Below, in pieces: positions 46,427-60,463 of a stretch of DNA of 64,000 nucleotides. Source of the DNA: Daphnia pulex (Eukaryota; Arthropoda; Branchiopoda; Diplostraca; Daphniidae); NCBI RefSeq assembly GCF_021134715.1, contig NC_060022.1, forward strand, positions 4,221,001 to 4,285,000. Direction: 5' to 3'. Every line of letters starts with the position of its first letter. Position 1 is the stretch's first letter. The position numbers and the translations under genes were made by a program. The notes under the pieces were generated by a model that was given only the letters and a program-made list of their open reading frames with translations, did no database searches and was not told the DNA's origin.

Positions 46427-49400
46427 GTCTGAACGTTGTTACAGTTGACTCCGAAATGAGCCAAATGACCGGTCATGACAAGTTTTCTAACTAGGCAACG
46501 ACTAACAGGCTAACTCAAGCTTTTACCTGGCTCGCCATACGCACGGAGACAATGCAAAGCAAGAGCGCATCGCTCGGCGCATTCGTGCGCATAGAAAAGG
46601 CCTCAAATGAGCATCCTCCCTCTCCCTGTCCCTGTCTCTCTCTCTCTCAGTGGTGTGGCTTCGTAGCGTGACTGTCAAAAAGCGTCAACATCCGATGGAA
46701 TAACGGATTAAAGAGGTCGCGGCACGCACACTTCGTACAGCATTTCCCTCTGAAAATCACGGCGCATTTAACCATTCTTTTTCAGCAAGTGATAAAATGG
46801 AAGAGGTGACCATTTAGAGAGGTTATGTCATTTTTAAACACAAAAGGCTAGATTGTACGCAATGACTACCTGAGCCAAACTATAAGCTAAAATCGATGAA
46901 TTTTTCCAATATGGATGACCGGAAGAGTTAACGATCTCTTTTTTAAGTTTGTACACAGTATAGGTTCACAGGAATTGTTCATTAGAGCAAGAATCTATTA
47001 ACTTTTTATTAAGGCATCAAGTTGATTAGAATTAACGATGTTTTTCCTTATTAAAAAAAAAAGTCTTTTGGCACCAGCACCAGCAACTGTTGGTAGTGAC
47101 TTTAAAAGGGACTTTTATTTTTTCGCCGCACGCTATTTGTCGCTACCCGTAGCATCGACTCCAAGACCCGACAAACCGCTGTTGAAATAGAATTCTCAAC
47201 AATCCACATCACGACCAGCAACCGAGGCAGAAGAGGACGCAAGGTGATAGCGCTGAGAGAAAAGAGACTCGAGAGAGAGTTTGGGTCCCCCCAACAGACT
47301 TTCTCCCTTTTCTTCTATACGCAACCCTCCCAAATTGAATGCAAAAGCTCTAAAGGAACCAGCTTCCTACCAATATGTTGTCATTCAAGACACTCTCCCC
47401 AACCAATTCCAGCTGTCAAGTTCCTGATCCTTGTCCAAGAGAAAATTCTGCATCAATAAGCGGTCATTCTCCTCTTGTTGTTGACTCAAAAAGAAAGGTA
47501 GATTTTTGACGTGATAGATGTCAGCAGCGACGTTGCGAGTATCAGTCAAAGATTTCCAATCATTTTCATTTATCGGCAGATCAGCTGTCGAGTTAAAATT
47601 TTTAGTTTTTTAAAGATTTTTGTTTTTGTTTTTTTAAGACTCGATCGCCTAGAGCGCTTGGAATGTGCCAGCCTGGCCATATGCGACACCATTGGACACT
47701 TTTATTCATTACGCATTCACGTCGCATATCACGACGGATATTAAATATCACAGTCCATCGAACTCTCGGCTGAAATTCCATTCGTTCACCGAATCGTGAG
47801 CGCATAGATATAAATATATAGTATTCGTTGTCCGGTTCAACCATTTCCCAGTCGGTCATCAACAACATTTTCTCCGTGTCCTCTTCTTATCGCTGGTGCG
47901 TCGGTTGGCAGGACGCGTGATTGAGCGGTCGGATCGGTCGAGTGCTATAGTCTCCAAATATTCATCCGGCGGTCAAGATTTCAAACTGGCCGGTTTTCCT
48001 CGACATGAAAAAGATGGCCTTCTCTCTGGAGAGTGAGAGAGAGAAGGAGATGCAAAGAGACTGGATGGGAACAAGACGATGATCGGGAATGATGGAAAAT
48101 CACGCCTTTCTGGTTTTCTCAGACTCCTTCTTTTGGGTGCAAGTGTGAAATCACTTCAATTTCTCCCCTTGATTTATTGTCGCCGCTGTTGTTAGGGAAG
48201 AGCCCAGCAAGAAAAAAATCCACGTTGGGTATTTTAGCCTTGAAGAGTTCAGATATGGGACCATCACATTTATATATATGGAGCGGACGACAGTAGTTTT
48301 GTGTTTTATAAGAGTTTTCTTATTTCAATCCTTGTACGGATTAACTTGGATGGACGTATCGGTAGTATAGACGATAAAATCGAGGAATCTAAGCAAGCAA
48401 GCAAGCAGCCAAGCGCGATGGAAATTCGAGCTTCTTCTACTGAAACATTCGGTTTGTTTTGTTGCGCACGGAAAATTCAAAAAATCCTATTGACTTTCCC
48501 TTTCCATTTCGCTGAAACTTTCGTCGAGTTTCCAGTTATCGAGACAAATGCGACTGGATTTTTCTCGGGTCCTCGTTGGTGACCACACGAGTGAAAGCAT
48601 ATCTTTGGAGCAGAATAAAAAAACAAAACAAAAAAACTCGAGCGAAATGTTGCGGTGTCCAATCAGGAGAATAAAGAAACTCAACACACAACAGGTGAAT
48701 AATTAAGGTATGCGTACACGAAATTGTCCGTGTCCCCACCCGACTTAAACAAACGAGTGAAAATCCCTTTCGATTTTTTTGTTTTGGGTTTTTATGCGTC
48801 AAACTTTCTCGGTTTTTTGCAATCAAAATGAAACGGAGAAAAAACAAAATCCTTTCGCTTGAAACAGCTGTTCGCAAATCCCCTTCACACAAGTTACAGA
48901 CAGAAAGTCAGTGATCATGTTTCACGCTGAATTTTCGTCCTCACTTTTAACAGAGTTGCTAGGAATATACACGGCAAGTTGGAGGGTCAGCACTTGGATA
49001 GATTTCAAAAAAATTAAAAAAAGCTCTTATTGAATTGCCGCTAAAAGGGCGGCATTACATCAAAAAAGACATTTCGAAACAAGAAAAAGATTGAAATGCA
49101 TAACGAATGCTGCATCCCAAAAGGCTGTTGGAAACCTTGGAAGCGTTTCAGATTCGTAGGTATAAAAATGGACCAAGAAAAAAACAAAAACAAAGTCGAT
49201 ACCAAAATGGACATCGAAAGGGAATGCGACAGACCAAAGTTTTCCTTTTCTAACTTCAAAAAATACGTAACGATTCACCGAGCGGATCCCATAGTTGTCT
49301 TACCTCGATTCTCCATGGTGCACATAATATCCCTTCAATGAATTCCGATTGTTCTCTCCTTTCTATTATCAAAGCAATACAATGGAGCACACGTTCACAA

Positions 49401-52400
49401 AGACTAGAGATACTATATATACTAGCACATGCACGACAAGAACACTGTGGGGTCCAATCAGTTATAGCGGTGGATTTAAAACTGGAATTGTTCGACGTCG
49501 AGAGTGAAAGTCGAAAACGACTCTCCGGCTAGAGACCTGTGAACCGAATGGCCACCGACTGTATCCGTACTTGTATTTGTGTGTTAGGCGGGCCAGCGGG
49601 CCACGCCAGTGAGAGAGAGAATATGGCTATAGACACCCAAGCTCAAGAGACCCCGCCCACCGTACGAATCTAAACAAACCCTCTCTTTCAAAGACCCCAA
49701 AGATTTCTCTCTTTCTCCTCAGCACTCTCTCGCATGATGATGGTGGTGGTGTATTTCTCTTCGTTGGAGGAGGAAAAAAAAATAGAGAGAGAAACCAAAA
49801 CAAAAGGGAAAATAATAATCATAATAAAAAACGTATACTTTGCTAGGGCCTCTCTCTATTCGCCCTGTCGTCTTCGGAGATCTATGAATATAAGTATATA
49901 CTACTACTACCTGGGCGCTTTTTTTTTTCTCCCAAGTTTCACTGGAATGTACCGACTGAGGATGGAAGAAAAACTTTAATGAGTTGGAGATAACTCGGAG
50001 GATGGAAGGAAGGAAAAAAAAACTCCCTCCAGTTTCTTTTGGGGGTTCCTTGTAATAGAAGAGATTCTTTTCTATGAGTTAGTGGATATATAGAGGGGGG
50101 GGGGGTTTACAGTCGGTCATTATCCAACAGACAGATGGAGGGGAGAGGGTAAAAGGAGGAGGTCAGAAAATAAAGAGGCGAAACGCAGCGGGGGGAAAGA
50201 GCTGAGACTTTTTTTTTTCTTCTCGTCTCGGTCAAAAGTGATTTTCGATTTTCCATCATCGACTTTCAAACTGCCCCCCCCCCCTCTCATGACCACTCAC
50301 TGGGTCTGGAAGAGTGGAACAACCAAAACGAAAAAAAAAAAAACACAACAAAAAAACGCTATCACGTTCTTTTGTCTCGGTTCCGATCGACAACAGATTG
50401 TCCGTGTGTCACGAACGAGCGATCCCGAAACGGTAATTTCGACGTGGAAGGAAAAGAAACATAACAATTCACCTTTTTGGAAAGACAAAAAGAAAAGAAA
50501 AAAGAAAGAGAGTGAAATAGGGTACGCACTCCGTGGTAGTACCCCCCACTTCATTCCTATCTGGTCTTGCGTGACAATTATTTGTCAGCGGAACGCATCA
50601 TTTAGAGTTTGATAATAGTACGTTATTTATCCCGCTGCTGCTGCTGGAGCTGGATGACGGGCTGAAGAAGTAATCACCCCGAAAGAAAAAGAAAAAAATG
50701 ACGACGGCGGCGTTCGTGCGCACCGCTGCATCTCATACCACCATGTAATCAGCAGCAGGTATTACGTCGAGTGATTATCGGCAATTTTTCGACATTTCAA
50801 TCGCGGGTTTTTTCTAAAGGAAAACAAACAAAACAAAAACAACCCAAAAGTTTGACTGATGACGCCAATGTTGGAAAGAGATAAAACACGGTCGGAAATC
50901 CGATCGCTGTTCGATATGTGTGTCACAACCGGAAATGGGTACAGCAGTGCAGTGTGTTGGTGGCGTAGAAACATTTTCCCCCCTTTTCTTTTCTAACGGA
51001 GGTGGCGACAGAGGGAGGTCCAGGTTTCCCAGCTCGGCCACAGTCCAAATAAACAGTATGCCCACATGCAAATTTATAAATATATCCGTCCAGTGGAGTG
51101 GGTGTTATATATACATGAGTCCGCTTTACATCCCCCCTCCTCAAACACTAATGGGTGAAATGAGTGAAGCAGAGTGCATGTCTGATGGAATGGTAAAAGA
51201 GTTTACACCTATTTAATGTAATAGACATAAACTCCCGTGTTGCGGCTGCCGATACCACCAACGTGAAAAAAAAAGTTTGACGACGCCCTACAGAAGCAGA
51301 GTGCTCAAAACATGTGGGGCGGTGTGTCTGTGTGTGTGTGCTATAAATGGGAGGATTAAAAACAAGATGCGTCACATCCAATCTCTCGCAGCCTGGAAAT
51401 TCCCCCCGAAAAATAAACGCCATCCAGATGACGAGAGATAGATAGTCATAGCAAAAGAAATCTGCTTATCTCATCAACACGGGATAAATAAAAGGGTTGT
51501 TCTCTTTTGAGATTCGACAAAAACGACCCACGCCGTCGATTTCGACACATCCGTGCCGGAGTGATTGAACCCGGAGGAATGTCTCAAAATGATATGTATA
51601 TGTCCGATACTTTGTTTCTACCTAATACTAGCTCTTATCTCTTCCTCAGTCGACTAAACAGTGTAAAATGTGTACGTGGGAGATTGCAACATCCGGCAAA
51701 AAGCCTTGGCAATTGCCACCGCGAGAAAGAAAAAAAAAATAAAATCAACGTCATCGATTCATCATCAACCGACCGCGGGGGAAGATCGTACCGTGACGAC
51801 GACGGAACCCATCCGGGAGAGTGCGAACCGATGCGAATGGAGAAATCGAAACCGCCCACCGAAACTCTCGTTTTTTTTCGTTTTTCATTTCTCCTCTCAA
51901 AAATGTCCTGCGTTTCTCCGTAAAGTTTTGAGTTTTTAACCAGTGAAAAGAAAAGGGAAAACAATGCAAAAGACAGTCGTAGAAAACAAAATTTAGACTC
52001 CATCATCATAAAATGAAATAGAAAAGGCAGTAATTCTACGCCTTAACGAGATACTCAAAGAAGAGGAAGCCACCAATGATACATCCAAAAAAACCCATGT
52101 GATTTGTGTGCTTGTTTGCATTTTATTCACACGTCCTGCTTTTCTCTCTCCGACGGCATCTCTTTGCGCGCGTGAGAGCAGCCGTCCTCACCCCACCCAA
52201 AAGACTATAGAGCTTTTATTCTTCTGGTTTGTCTCGTGTTTTATTCGCCATTTTTACGGAGTTCTGACGCGGCTCATGGCATTTTTCAAAAGCGTTTTCT
52301 CTTCACGCGGGTCCATCCTACTTCTCGGGACCCCCTTTTAATAACGAACGATTCAAAAATACGAGAGAGTAAGGAAGAGACAAACCTCAAACAAGAAAAA

Positions 52401-53473
52401 GAAAAAAAACTCTCTCTCTCTCTTTTTCTCGTTAAATGGTCATGTTTTCCAATCATTTGCACCTGGTACCCAGAAAAATACGAAAAGAGAGAGAGAGAGA
52501 GAGAGGCTCGTGCCGGTGCTATGGATCTCATTCTTTTTGGGCCTTTCCTGTAGACACTTTCCAAAGACATTTTACCTAAATGATGTTTCTTTTTTCTCTC
52601 TCTCTTCTGGTCTTTGTCTTGTCATCTGCGGTCTTATATAATCTTCCATCATCCGTTTAGACTCTTATCGGTCCCTCCTTCATTTCCTTCTCTCTTTGAC
52701 CAAGATAACCAAGACTAACAGCAAAGAGATTACGGACCGTGACTATGCACTTAAAGATGAAAAAAACATTTCAACAGATAATAACCATTTATTTTAACTA
52801 GTATAAACCAGAGTGTGTTTTCTTTCTAATTGGACACAAGTTTTGTATTTAAAAACAAGAGAGATAACAAGCAACAGCCAGAACTTTATCCGGGTTTGTT
52901 CTAAAATTCGTTATCACCGAAAATAGACTCAGCAGGGAATTTGAAAAAAAAGAGAACCTCCAAACAAGAAGATGGTGTAAATACAATTGTACAAATAATT
53001 GAAATAAAAACAAGCCTACAAAAATCCAGGTTTTGGGTCAAATCTACGCACGAGGCCTGCTGCACCACGCGCTCGCATCACGAGGAAAACTTCACGAGAT
53101 TTTCCTCGACTGTTCGGCAAGACATTTCTATTCATTTGGTTTGTGTTTTTTTTTCTCCCTCCCGCTGTCGACTCCCCTCCTAGATACGTTCGAAATAAAC
53201 AGGTCGTAACAGCCAGTCGAGGCTTAGTTTGCAGCCGCCATATTCAGCCGCCGTTTGTATGCGTGTGTGCGCCGCTCTTCTTTTTTTTTCTGCGAAACGA
53301 GGATGAACAACAACATACTGGCCGGGCACAATAGGCAAACGCACAAACGGTCACGCGCCTATCTTACGTGCCCGATTCACGCCGACGCTTCTCTTAGTTC
53401 CGCACCCATTGTTACGTCACCGTCACTTCGTGTATATTAAGCTCACGCACAAAAGTCAAGAGGCCTGACAGTC
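46427..53473. other. Simple-repeat-rich spacer upstream of the FAM107-like gene
   Basis: No defensible exon on either strand. It contains GA/CT-rich tracts, an 11-nt G run at 50095-50105, a C run near 50273-50284 and many A/T homopolymers. The promoter of the minus-strand FAM107-like gene should lie in its first part. Open frames here (for example 51507-51923) have low-complexity or unbiased composition and no matching splice partners. Confidence 0.5.
50095..50105. repeat. Poly-G tract
   Basis: Run of 11 G in purine-rich spacer. Confidence 0.85.
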
Positions 53474-53515
53474 AGCAGTGCTTTAGCCATGGAATTCCAT
53501 GGCTAAAGCACTGCT
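53474..53515. repeat. Perfect 42-bp palindrome
   Basis: Twenty-one bases on each side of the centre (between 53494 and 53495, in GGAATTCC) are exactly complementary, with no loop. The left half begins AGCAGTGCTTTAGCC and runs to the central GAATTC. A 19-nt poly-A run follows 29 nt later. A perfect palindrome this long is unlikely by chance. Possible explanations are a small inverted duplication, a hairpin RNA locus, a protein-binding palindrome or an assembly artefact. Confidence 0.9.
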
Positions 53516-56500
53516 TGCTTTGGCACAAATCCCAAATCTTTAACAAAAAAAAAAAAAAAAAAAGATAAATACATTTTCTTCGGAAAAGTATAGACATTAA
53601 TAACTGTCCGTTACTTCAATCTCGACGGGCGGGCCACTCATCGCGGGAGGTTTCGATTGTGGGCGAATTGGTCGAGATTGGTTCGCAACGGAAAAAACAA
53701 CGCTGGCGAATTGTTCGAATTCGTTTCACAAAAGTAGAAAGCGCTCGACGGAAAAAACAAAAAATTCTACCTGTTTCCCTTCCACCGCGTTAAATGTAGC
53801 AAACCAAAATATAATTCTTTGATATGATGGAGTCACGGTTTGTAGGTGCCATAAAAAAAATAATAATAATACAAATAAGTAGTTTAACGGGGATTTCCAT
53901 TGCTCCGCATCGACAAAAGAAGCAGGAGCCGGATCGACTGCGTATCTATACCTATATACACTTATTTCCGGTCTTCTTGTTTTTACGTCGATACTTTCCG
54001 ACAATGTCGAAACGGTTTTTTCTCTACTCCAAATTCCGAGTCAAATAGAAAATTTCCAAGATTATATAGCACGAAAACAAATTATCTGCCCGTAAAAACT
54101 GTGTTATATGGTAGTACGTCTGTTGAAACAGATGCGCCAGACGTTCAAGTTCGGAGCAACAACAATATTAAAACAGCCCATGAGACCAGCACCCGTGGAG
54201 ACTAAAATAATTTTCCAGTTTCTTAACAAATCTACCAAGATTCGCTGCCGGAGCTGCTGCGTATTTTTTTATTTTTCTTCCGCACACACACACATCCGCC
54301 GCGGTGCTGATTATATTTCGTTTGGCTCAAGACAAACAAAAATTCTCTGAAAAGTCGTCAGGTGGCGGTCGTCATGCCAGACGTGAAAAGCCCTGACGTT
54401 ATTTAATAGCCCAAATTAAAAACCGAAATAAAAAAATGAGTTGGACCGTGAGAAGTTAACCTTGTGCGTGAAAAGGAAGATCACGCTCTCTTTCTCTCCA
54501 CGCACACGGGACTTGAGGGATGAAGGGAAGGGAATGATCTCTCCATCTTCTCTCCTTCACTTGTCTTTTGTATTCGACTCGGGTTTGCTCGTGACAAGCA
54601 GCTCACAGACAGTCCGTGTCGTCGCAGGTGGCGTGCGTGCACACAGATGCGTTCGCTCTCCCGACAGATTTTTCTTTCTTTTTCTGTTCGGAAGCGGCGG
54701 CAATCTGTTGCTCTCTCGGAATAATTTAGTTCCAAGTCTCTGCCAATTTCAAACATTTCGTGAGCATGAAATAGTTATCGATGTAAAAAGATTTCATCCT
54801 GCCATGGACTGTGGCTCGTATTTTGAGAGAAATAAGCAGCCAGAACCGCCCGTTACGTTTTTTTACACACACAAGACATGAGGGCGCAACGGTCGGTCAG
54901 AGAATCTACAGTGGCACATGCGGGAGAACCAATCAGCGGCTCCCGAAAGCGATTGACTGACCGTGCGAGGCAAATAACTGGAGGAAGACCGTGAGTCCAA
55001 CTCTATGGTAAATCATTGGCGAATAGACAGCGTGAAAACGTCATGCCGTCTTTTTCGTACATATCTCTCTAGGAGGAGGGCATAGCATCGTAGCAGTCTG
55101 AGCTATTTCGCCTCCTCAGACTAAACTTGGAACGCGCACTCCCGTTATAGTCCAGATCGCAGGTGTCAAGTTTGCCGAATAAGAGATAAAAAGTTGAAGA
55201 GAAAAAGAATATTCCGGTGGCCCTCGGGGCTAACAACTGGGTTATACAGCCACCACCATTCGACTGTAGTCGTGTTATTGACTATATGTTCTTTTGTTCT
55301 TCCATCTCGAAAGCAAAACACATCAGATTTACCGGTTCGTCTATCGTTGCATTTTGACTCCAGCTGCTCAAAAAAAAAATACGTCAGTGTGTACATCTTG
55401 TGTAAAAGTGAGGGGTTACCCTCCATTAGAGCCGGCCGCTACAATGACCTGCAGAGGAGATTCGCCTCCGGTTCTCTCAGACCAAATGGCGTGAGAGTAT
55501 TACGTCGCGGATGTGTAGAAAGAAGACGCGCGGGAATGCCAGTGTGTGTGTGTGTGCGCGCGCTAGAAAGTCTGTGGTTTATTATGACGCCCGCCAAAAA
55601 GTTTACAACTGCGGGTGGGGGGAAAAAACAAGTTTTTGACGTGACTACTGCAATCATTTGCAGACGTCTATCAGAGCGTCGGTATGGAGAACGACGTCAT
55701 TTGGGAAGTTCGGGACGGGAAATATTTCACGTGGGGGGGAGGAGTTCACCTTTTTGTTGGTCGCTTTTGTTTTTGTTGCCGTCGTTAAATAAATGTCCCG
55801 AATGGCGGACACAATGGGACGATATAGCAGTACGTACGTAGTAGCGGTTTGAGCAAACAAGTTCTACGATATCAAACGGATGGAAAAATAAGTTAAAATA
55901 AGAACACACGCGCACGACAGACGGTGCATCGATAGGCGCTCGTTTTTCAAATTCAATTAACGGAACCTCATTGTTTTCTCAGCAAAGGTTTTTTTCAAAA
56001 ATTAGATCTCAGTTCAAAACTTCCGTTTGAAGTTGGGAAAATAAAGACACGGAAATTAAGAGACTTTTAGTCACACGTAGGTCATCAGGGCAGGTCATTC
56101 GGTCGTTCATATTCAAGACTTATTCCTTTTAGAAACAAATGTACACGCAACAATAAGAAAAACAAGGCGGACCAAAACCCCCCCAAAAAAAGAATTTCGG
56201 TAGCCGTTACGGTCGTTTGGGTTCGACATTCTGTGGCGAGGACACACAAAAAAAGGAGCTGGAAAGAATATCGCATTCATTGCACGATTCTCGATCCGTC
56301 TGTTTCCAACTAAAACGACGAGGAAGTAGAGAACAAAGACCGTATCGGATCGTTATCATCGGACATTATTTCAATTGTTTTTTTCTTCTTTTTACTTGAA
56401 ATTTAAAGACCATTTCCCCTTCGATTGTGCAGCCCGTTCCTGTTTCGTCCATCTGCTGTTGGCCGGCTAGTTATAAGGCCGAAATAGCAGTAAAAATAAG

Positions 56501-59500
56501 GAGATAAACGCACAGAGAAAAAAGTACTACGCAGTTAGTAACAGACGAACAAAAATTTAAGTGTGGTCTTTTGTTGTTCTACAGGATTTTCAAACTCTTT
56601 TATCCCCCCTCCCCACCACCATTTTTCTCCTTCAGCGGCCAATTGACGCAACTGACAGTCCAGACAGTTTGATATTCAAGGTCGATAACGTTACATAAAA
56701 ATGCAAATTTATGTATCTGATCTGTAAGAGCAGACGGTGTTGGGTAAGGGTAGGCTTCCCCGAAAGGAGAAACAGTTAAATAACGTTCCGGTTTTCTTTA
56801 GTAATTTTTTTTTAGCTTACCCTACCCGAGAATGTTTGCATCTTTCAAGTGAAAACTATTGCGAGAGGGGACGCCATGGGAATCTGGGATCCGGGATCCG
56901 CCTCTTTCTTTCTCTCTCCGAATGAAACATGTCCAAAATATTACAAAAAATAACAGAGACACTCGAGGCAGTCGAGAACTCTCACACCCATCGAAAAATT
57001 TGATAAAACATGGAGGCAGCAAGAGAAACAAAAAAATTGAATAAAAGAAAGAAACAGGTGAAAAAGGTGTGTAAGCGATTGGATCGCCAGATGCTGTGCG
57101 CTTTTAAAAAAAGCTTTTAACTAATAGCTACGACGGTTTTTTCGGGAATCAGTAGGGGGTAAAACGAAGGCAAAGAGAAATCTTTTTATTCATCTCTGTT
57201 TGCCGGTGCCAACAGCAGCAGAGCAGTAGCCACTGGGAAATACCGAGGGAATGAAGCTGGTCACGCTAGAGTAACTTCCTAGCACTAGGACGACATTTTA
57301 TTTAAGAAAAATCTAGGTGTCCAGCAAATTTGAGAAGAGGAATTTTCTCCCTTATATAGACATAATGACTACTTATCTGCCCATACGCATCTTTAAGAAG
57401 AAAAAAAAAAACCCAAAATACTCGATGGGTTATTCCAACAAAGTAGAAAATGAAAAAAGAAAAAAACCCTGCAGAGAAATACGAATTCCCGACGAGTTGC
57501 TCGACGAAGCGTTTCAATTTCTACAACCTCGTTCAAACCATAAAAGAAAATGACCATCGGGATATTAAGAAAATTGCTTCGAGGAGAGAGTGAAATTAGA
57601 ATTCGAAAAACATTTCCCCCGCATCTCCGGCGGGAATCGCGGGACCTGAGCGGTCAACAACAAGTAAAACAACAACAAAAAAATAAATAAATACGCCATT
57701 GATCATTTCTTGCCTCGGAGGAGAGAGAGAGAGAAAAAATGAAGGAATCCGTCATGACCGCCGTCAGCCAAATTTGAAATAGAAATTCGAGTCACTCCTT
57801 TTAGGACGCGCAAAATTCGACGTGGAAAACGCCCCTCGATGGTAAAATTATTCAAATTGCAACAAACGAAATCAGAACCTGTTTCTCTCTCTCGCATCGT
57901 ATTACAACCGAAATCGTGACTCGCGAGTTCGGGACTATACGACTGTGTAGTCTATAGAAACACGATTTCAAAATCTAAGAAAAAAATAAATAAATTGTAT
58001 CACTCTCACCTTTAGCCTTTGGAATGATCACGTAACTTGCAGGTGGTAACCCTCGGCGCGTTTGATTCTCCTTTGCAACTTATCAAAGAGACAAAAAACA
58101 AAGAATCTTTTTCCCAGTGCAGGTTTTTTTGTGTCCCCCGTCGCCAATTTGTGGTTATTCCGGTTGACACTGAGGCGTTGGTGATGAACGAATGAGAATG
58201 TTGCTTCCGCTGTCACACGAAGTCACGAATCAAAAGAACGCGGAACGTCGTACAACGGGGAAGATATATCAATGATAAAGAGCCGGCCCAGGTAGGGAGA
58301 GAGAGAGAGACAGATCAACACTGCTGTCTACCAAGAACGGTCCGTTCCGTCTGTCTTTTAGGATTCTACACTTGCTGTTCTCGCCAATGCCGAGGGGTGA
58401 CTGAACCTCTCGTCCAAATAAAAAAAGCCCGTCCCAACGCACCTGAGAACCAATTTGTACCTCTCCTACTACCTGCCGGCAGCTAAAAAACCATTCTTTA
58501 CCCATTCTTTCGCAACCAGCCAACCATCTAACAATACACAAAGAAAGAAAAAAACTAAAATAATATTTTCAGAATTTTTAAAAAAAGACAACGTTGCCGG
58601 TCTATCCTTCGCCACGCTCCGTGATGTCGATGCGAAAAAAAGGAGGAAAAAATTCCGTGCGGAAAGAAGAAGGAGAGAGAGAGAGAAGGGATCGTTTATA
58701 ATTTAGCTCCGAGGCTCGTTCATGTAGTCATTTCTTTCGCCCAGAGCAGCAAATGAAGACGAAAACAAATTTTCGAGAGAGTGAACAACGACGTGAAAAA
58801 GGAGACGGCGAAGCAGGAAAAATCAAAACGAATCAACAACGAAAAGAAACTTGATGATGAGGATGACGGGAATCAAAGGAGGGAAACGCAACGGCAGAGA
58901 GTGATGGAGAGCTGGGAGGGGGCGATCAGGATACTGGTTGTTTTTGTATCCAATAACGCCAAGCTGTCTAACTGGGTTGATAAGTCGAACGGAAGTTCAT
59001 TTCGCAGTCGTAATTCAATCACGATACGCGCGCGTAGTTTCTTCTTTCCCGGCCGCTGGCGCATTGCATTTTCTTTTTTTGGAGGGGGATAATATTTTTG
59101 TCTTCCGTTCCAAATATGGAATGGAGGCCATCTATCGAGTGCGAATCCAAATTCATCCGTCTTTCACGCAACCGATTTTTTAAAAAATAAAATGGGTCTT
59201 GGCTGTTGGGTTTAAACAAATGCGCGCTTTGAATAATTACAAACGAATATTGCGCAGCTATGACCAATGTGCCAAATTCGGTTTACAAGTCCCCCCAAAA
59301 TTGTCTTTATTAGAATCAACAGATTTTACTCTGACCACTACCAGCACTTATTCGAGGCATTAGTGGTTACCAAAATTGAACGCGCAGTTATTTGGACTGA
59401 CGGCGATTTATCAAAAAACCTAAATTGAACGAAATATAGGCCAATCTTAATTGGACGAGCCAAGAACTACTTTTTTCAAAGTATTCCTTATTTTTCGAGT

Positions 59501-60463
59501 CGTATTTAGTTACAGTGTTATATTTTTGTTTTTGAAAAAAGTTGAAGGGGAAATTTCATCATTCAATTGGGTTGGGCAAAATCTTTTACTGGCTGTTTTT
59601 ATTACCGATTCCATTTGACACGCGCTCTTCACAAGTAAGTAAAATGATACACAGTCTGAGTCACATCCTTTCACTGCTGCTAATATCTTCCCCCAACTAT
59701 TGCTTGTTAACGTAAGCGGAAGTCTCTTCAATGTCAGATACTTGTGTTTTCAATGCCTTTTTAATTGGATGAAAAGTGGAAAAATTTTTTAGAGCCACAA
59801 GCGGATATTTTAAATAGCTATATGGGCCGGCGGATTAGGATGTCGTGAAGTCGAACGATGTCGTCACCAGCCATTTATCAGACTGTGACGTGCCTGCTTG
59901 ATCCCCCAAGCTGTCCTGTGCCCAGTTCAAATTACTCGGAGATTTTATTAAATTAATTTATCAACTCACATTACCTCCCCAAATATTCCGAGTCCAAGTA
60001 TATTGGGTTTCAGTTAAAAGGTTCGGGTGTCTTCTGTTAGGAAATCGACTCTCTAAAATTCCGGAGATTAATGTCTATGTGGCATTAACCAACTCCGAGT
60101 GCATTAAACAAATGGGATACAGTCAATGGCTCAATGCCTTTTTCATAGTTTAAAGATAACAACAGCATCTTACTGGTCACCAGTTATTAATCGAATTCTG
60201 ATTTAATTCCTGTTTTAGAAATGTAGGTTTTTGTAACAGGTTAGATTTAACCCGTTATAAGTCGTGTTAAGAGTGGCCTGAAGGAATAGAACAACTAATG
60301 GAGCGATCTAACGAATCCAGAAAACCCAACACATTGAAAATTCCCGCAGTTTTATTTGTTGTTGCGCATTGTTGGTATAGAAATGAAACCCTCTAATTCA
60401 CCGCCGTCGTAAAAACTCGAACGATTATTATCCAGCTTGTAATTAATTTAATTTGCACGTGAG
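53516..60463. other. Simple-repeat-rich spacer, no gene recognised
   Basis: Contains a poly-A run (53545-53563), GA-rich tracts and AT-rich stretches. The longest open frame (55194-55841) has unbiased composition and lies in CpG-containing spacer; I could not connect it to any splice partner. From about 59.2 kb the sequence becomes AT-rich and less repetitive, leading into the next gene. Confidence 0.5.
53545..53563. repeat. Poly-A tract, 19 nt
   Basis: Uninterrupted run of 19 A, shortly downstream of the perfect palindrome. Confidence 0.9.

Noticed and set aside
51507..51923. 138-codon open frame on the plus strand
   Set aside because: No motif, composition unlike neighbouring real exons, and an equally long frame exists on the other strand.
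55194..55841. 215-codon open frame on the plus strand
   Set aside because: It mixes unrelated composition with a TG-repeat-encoded Val-Cys run, has no recognisable motif and no splice partner, and lies in repeat-rich spacer. Treated as a chance ORF.
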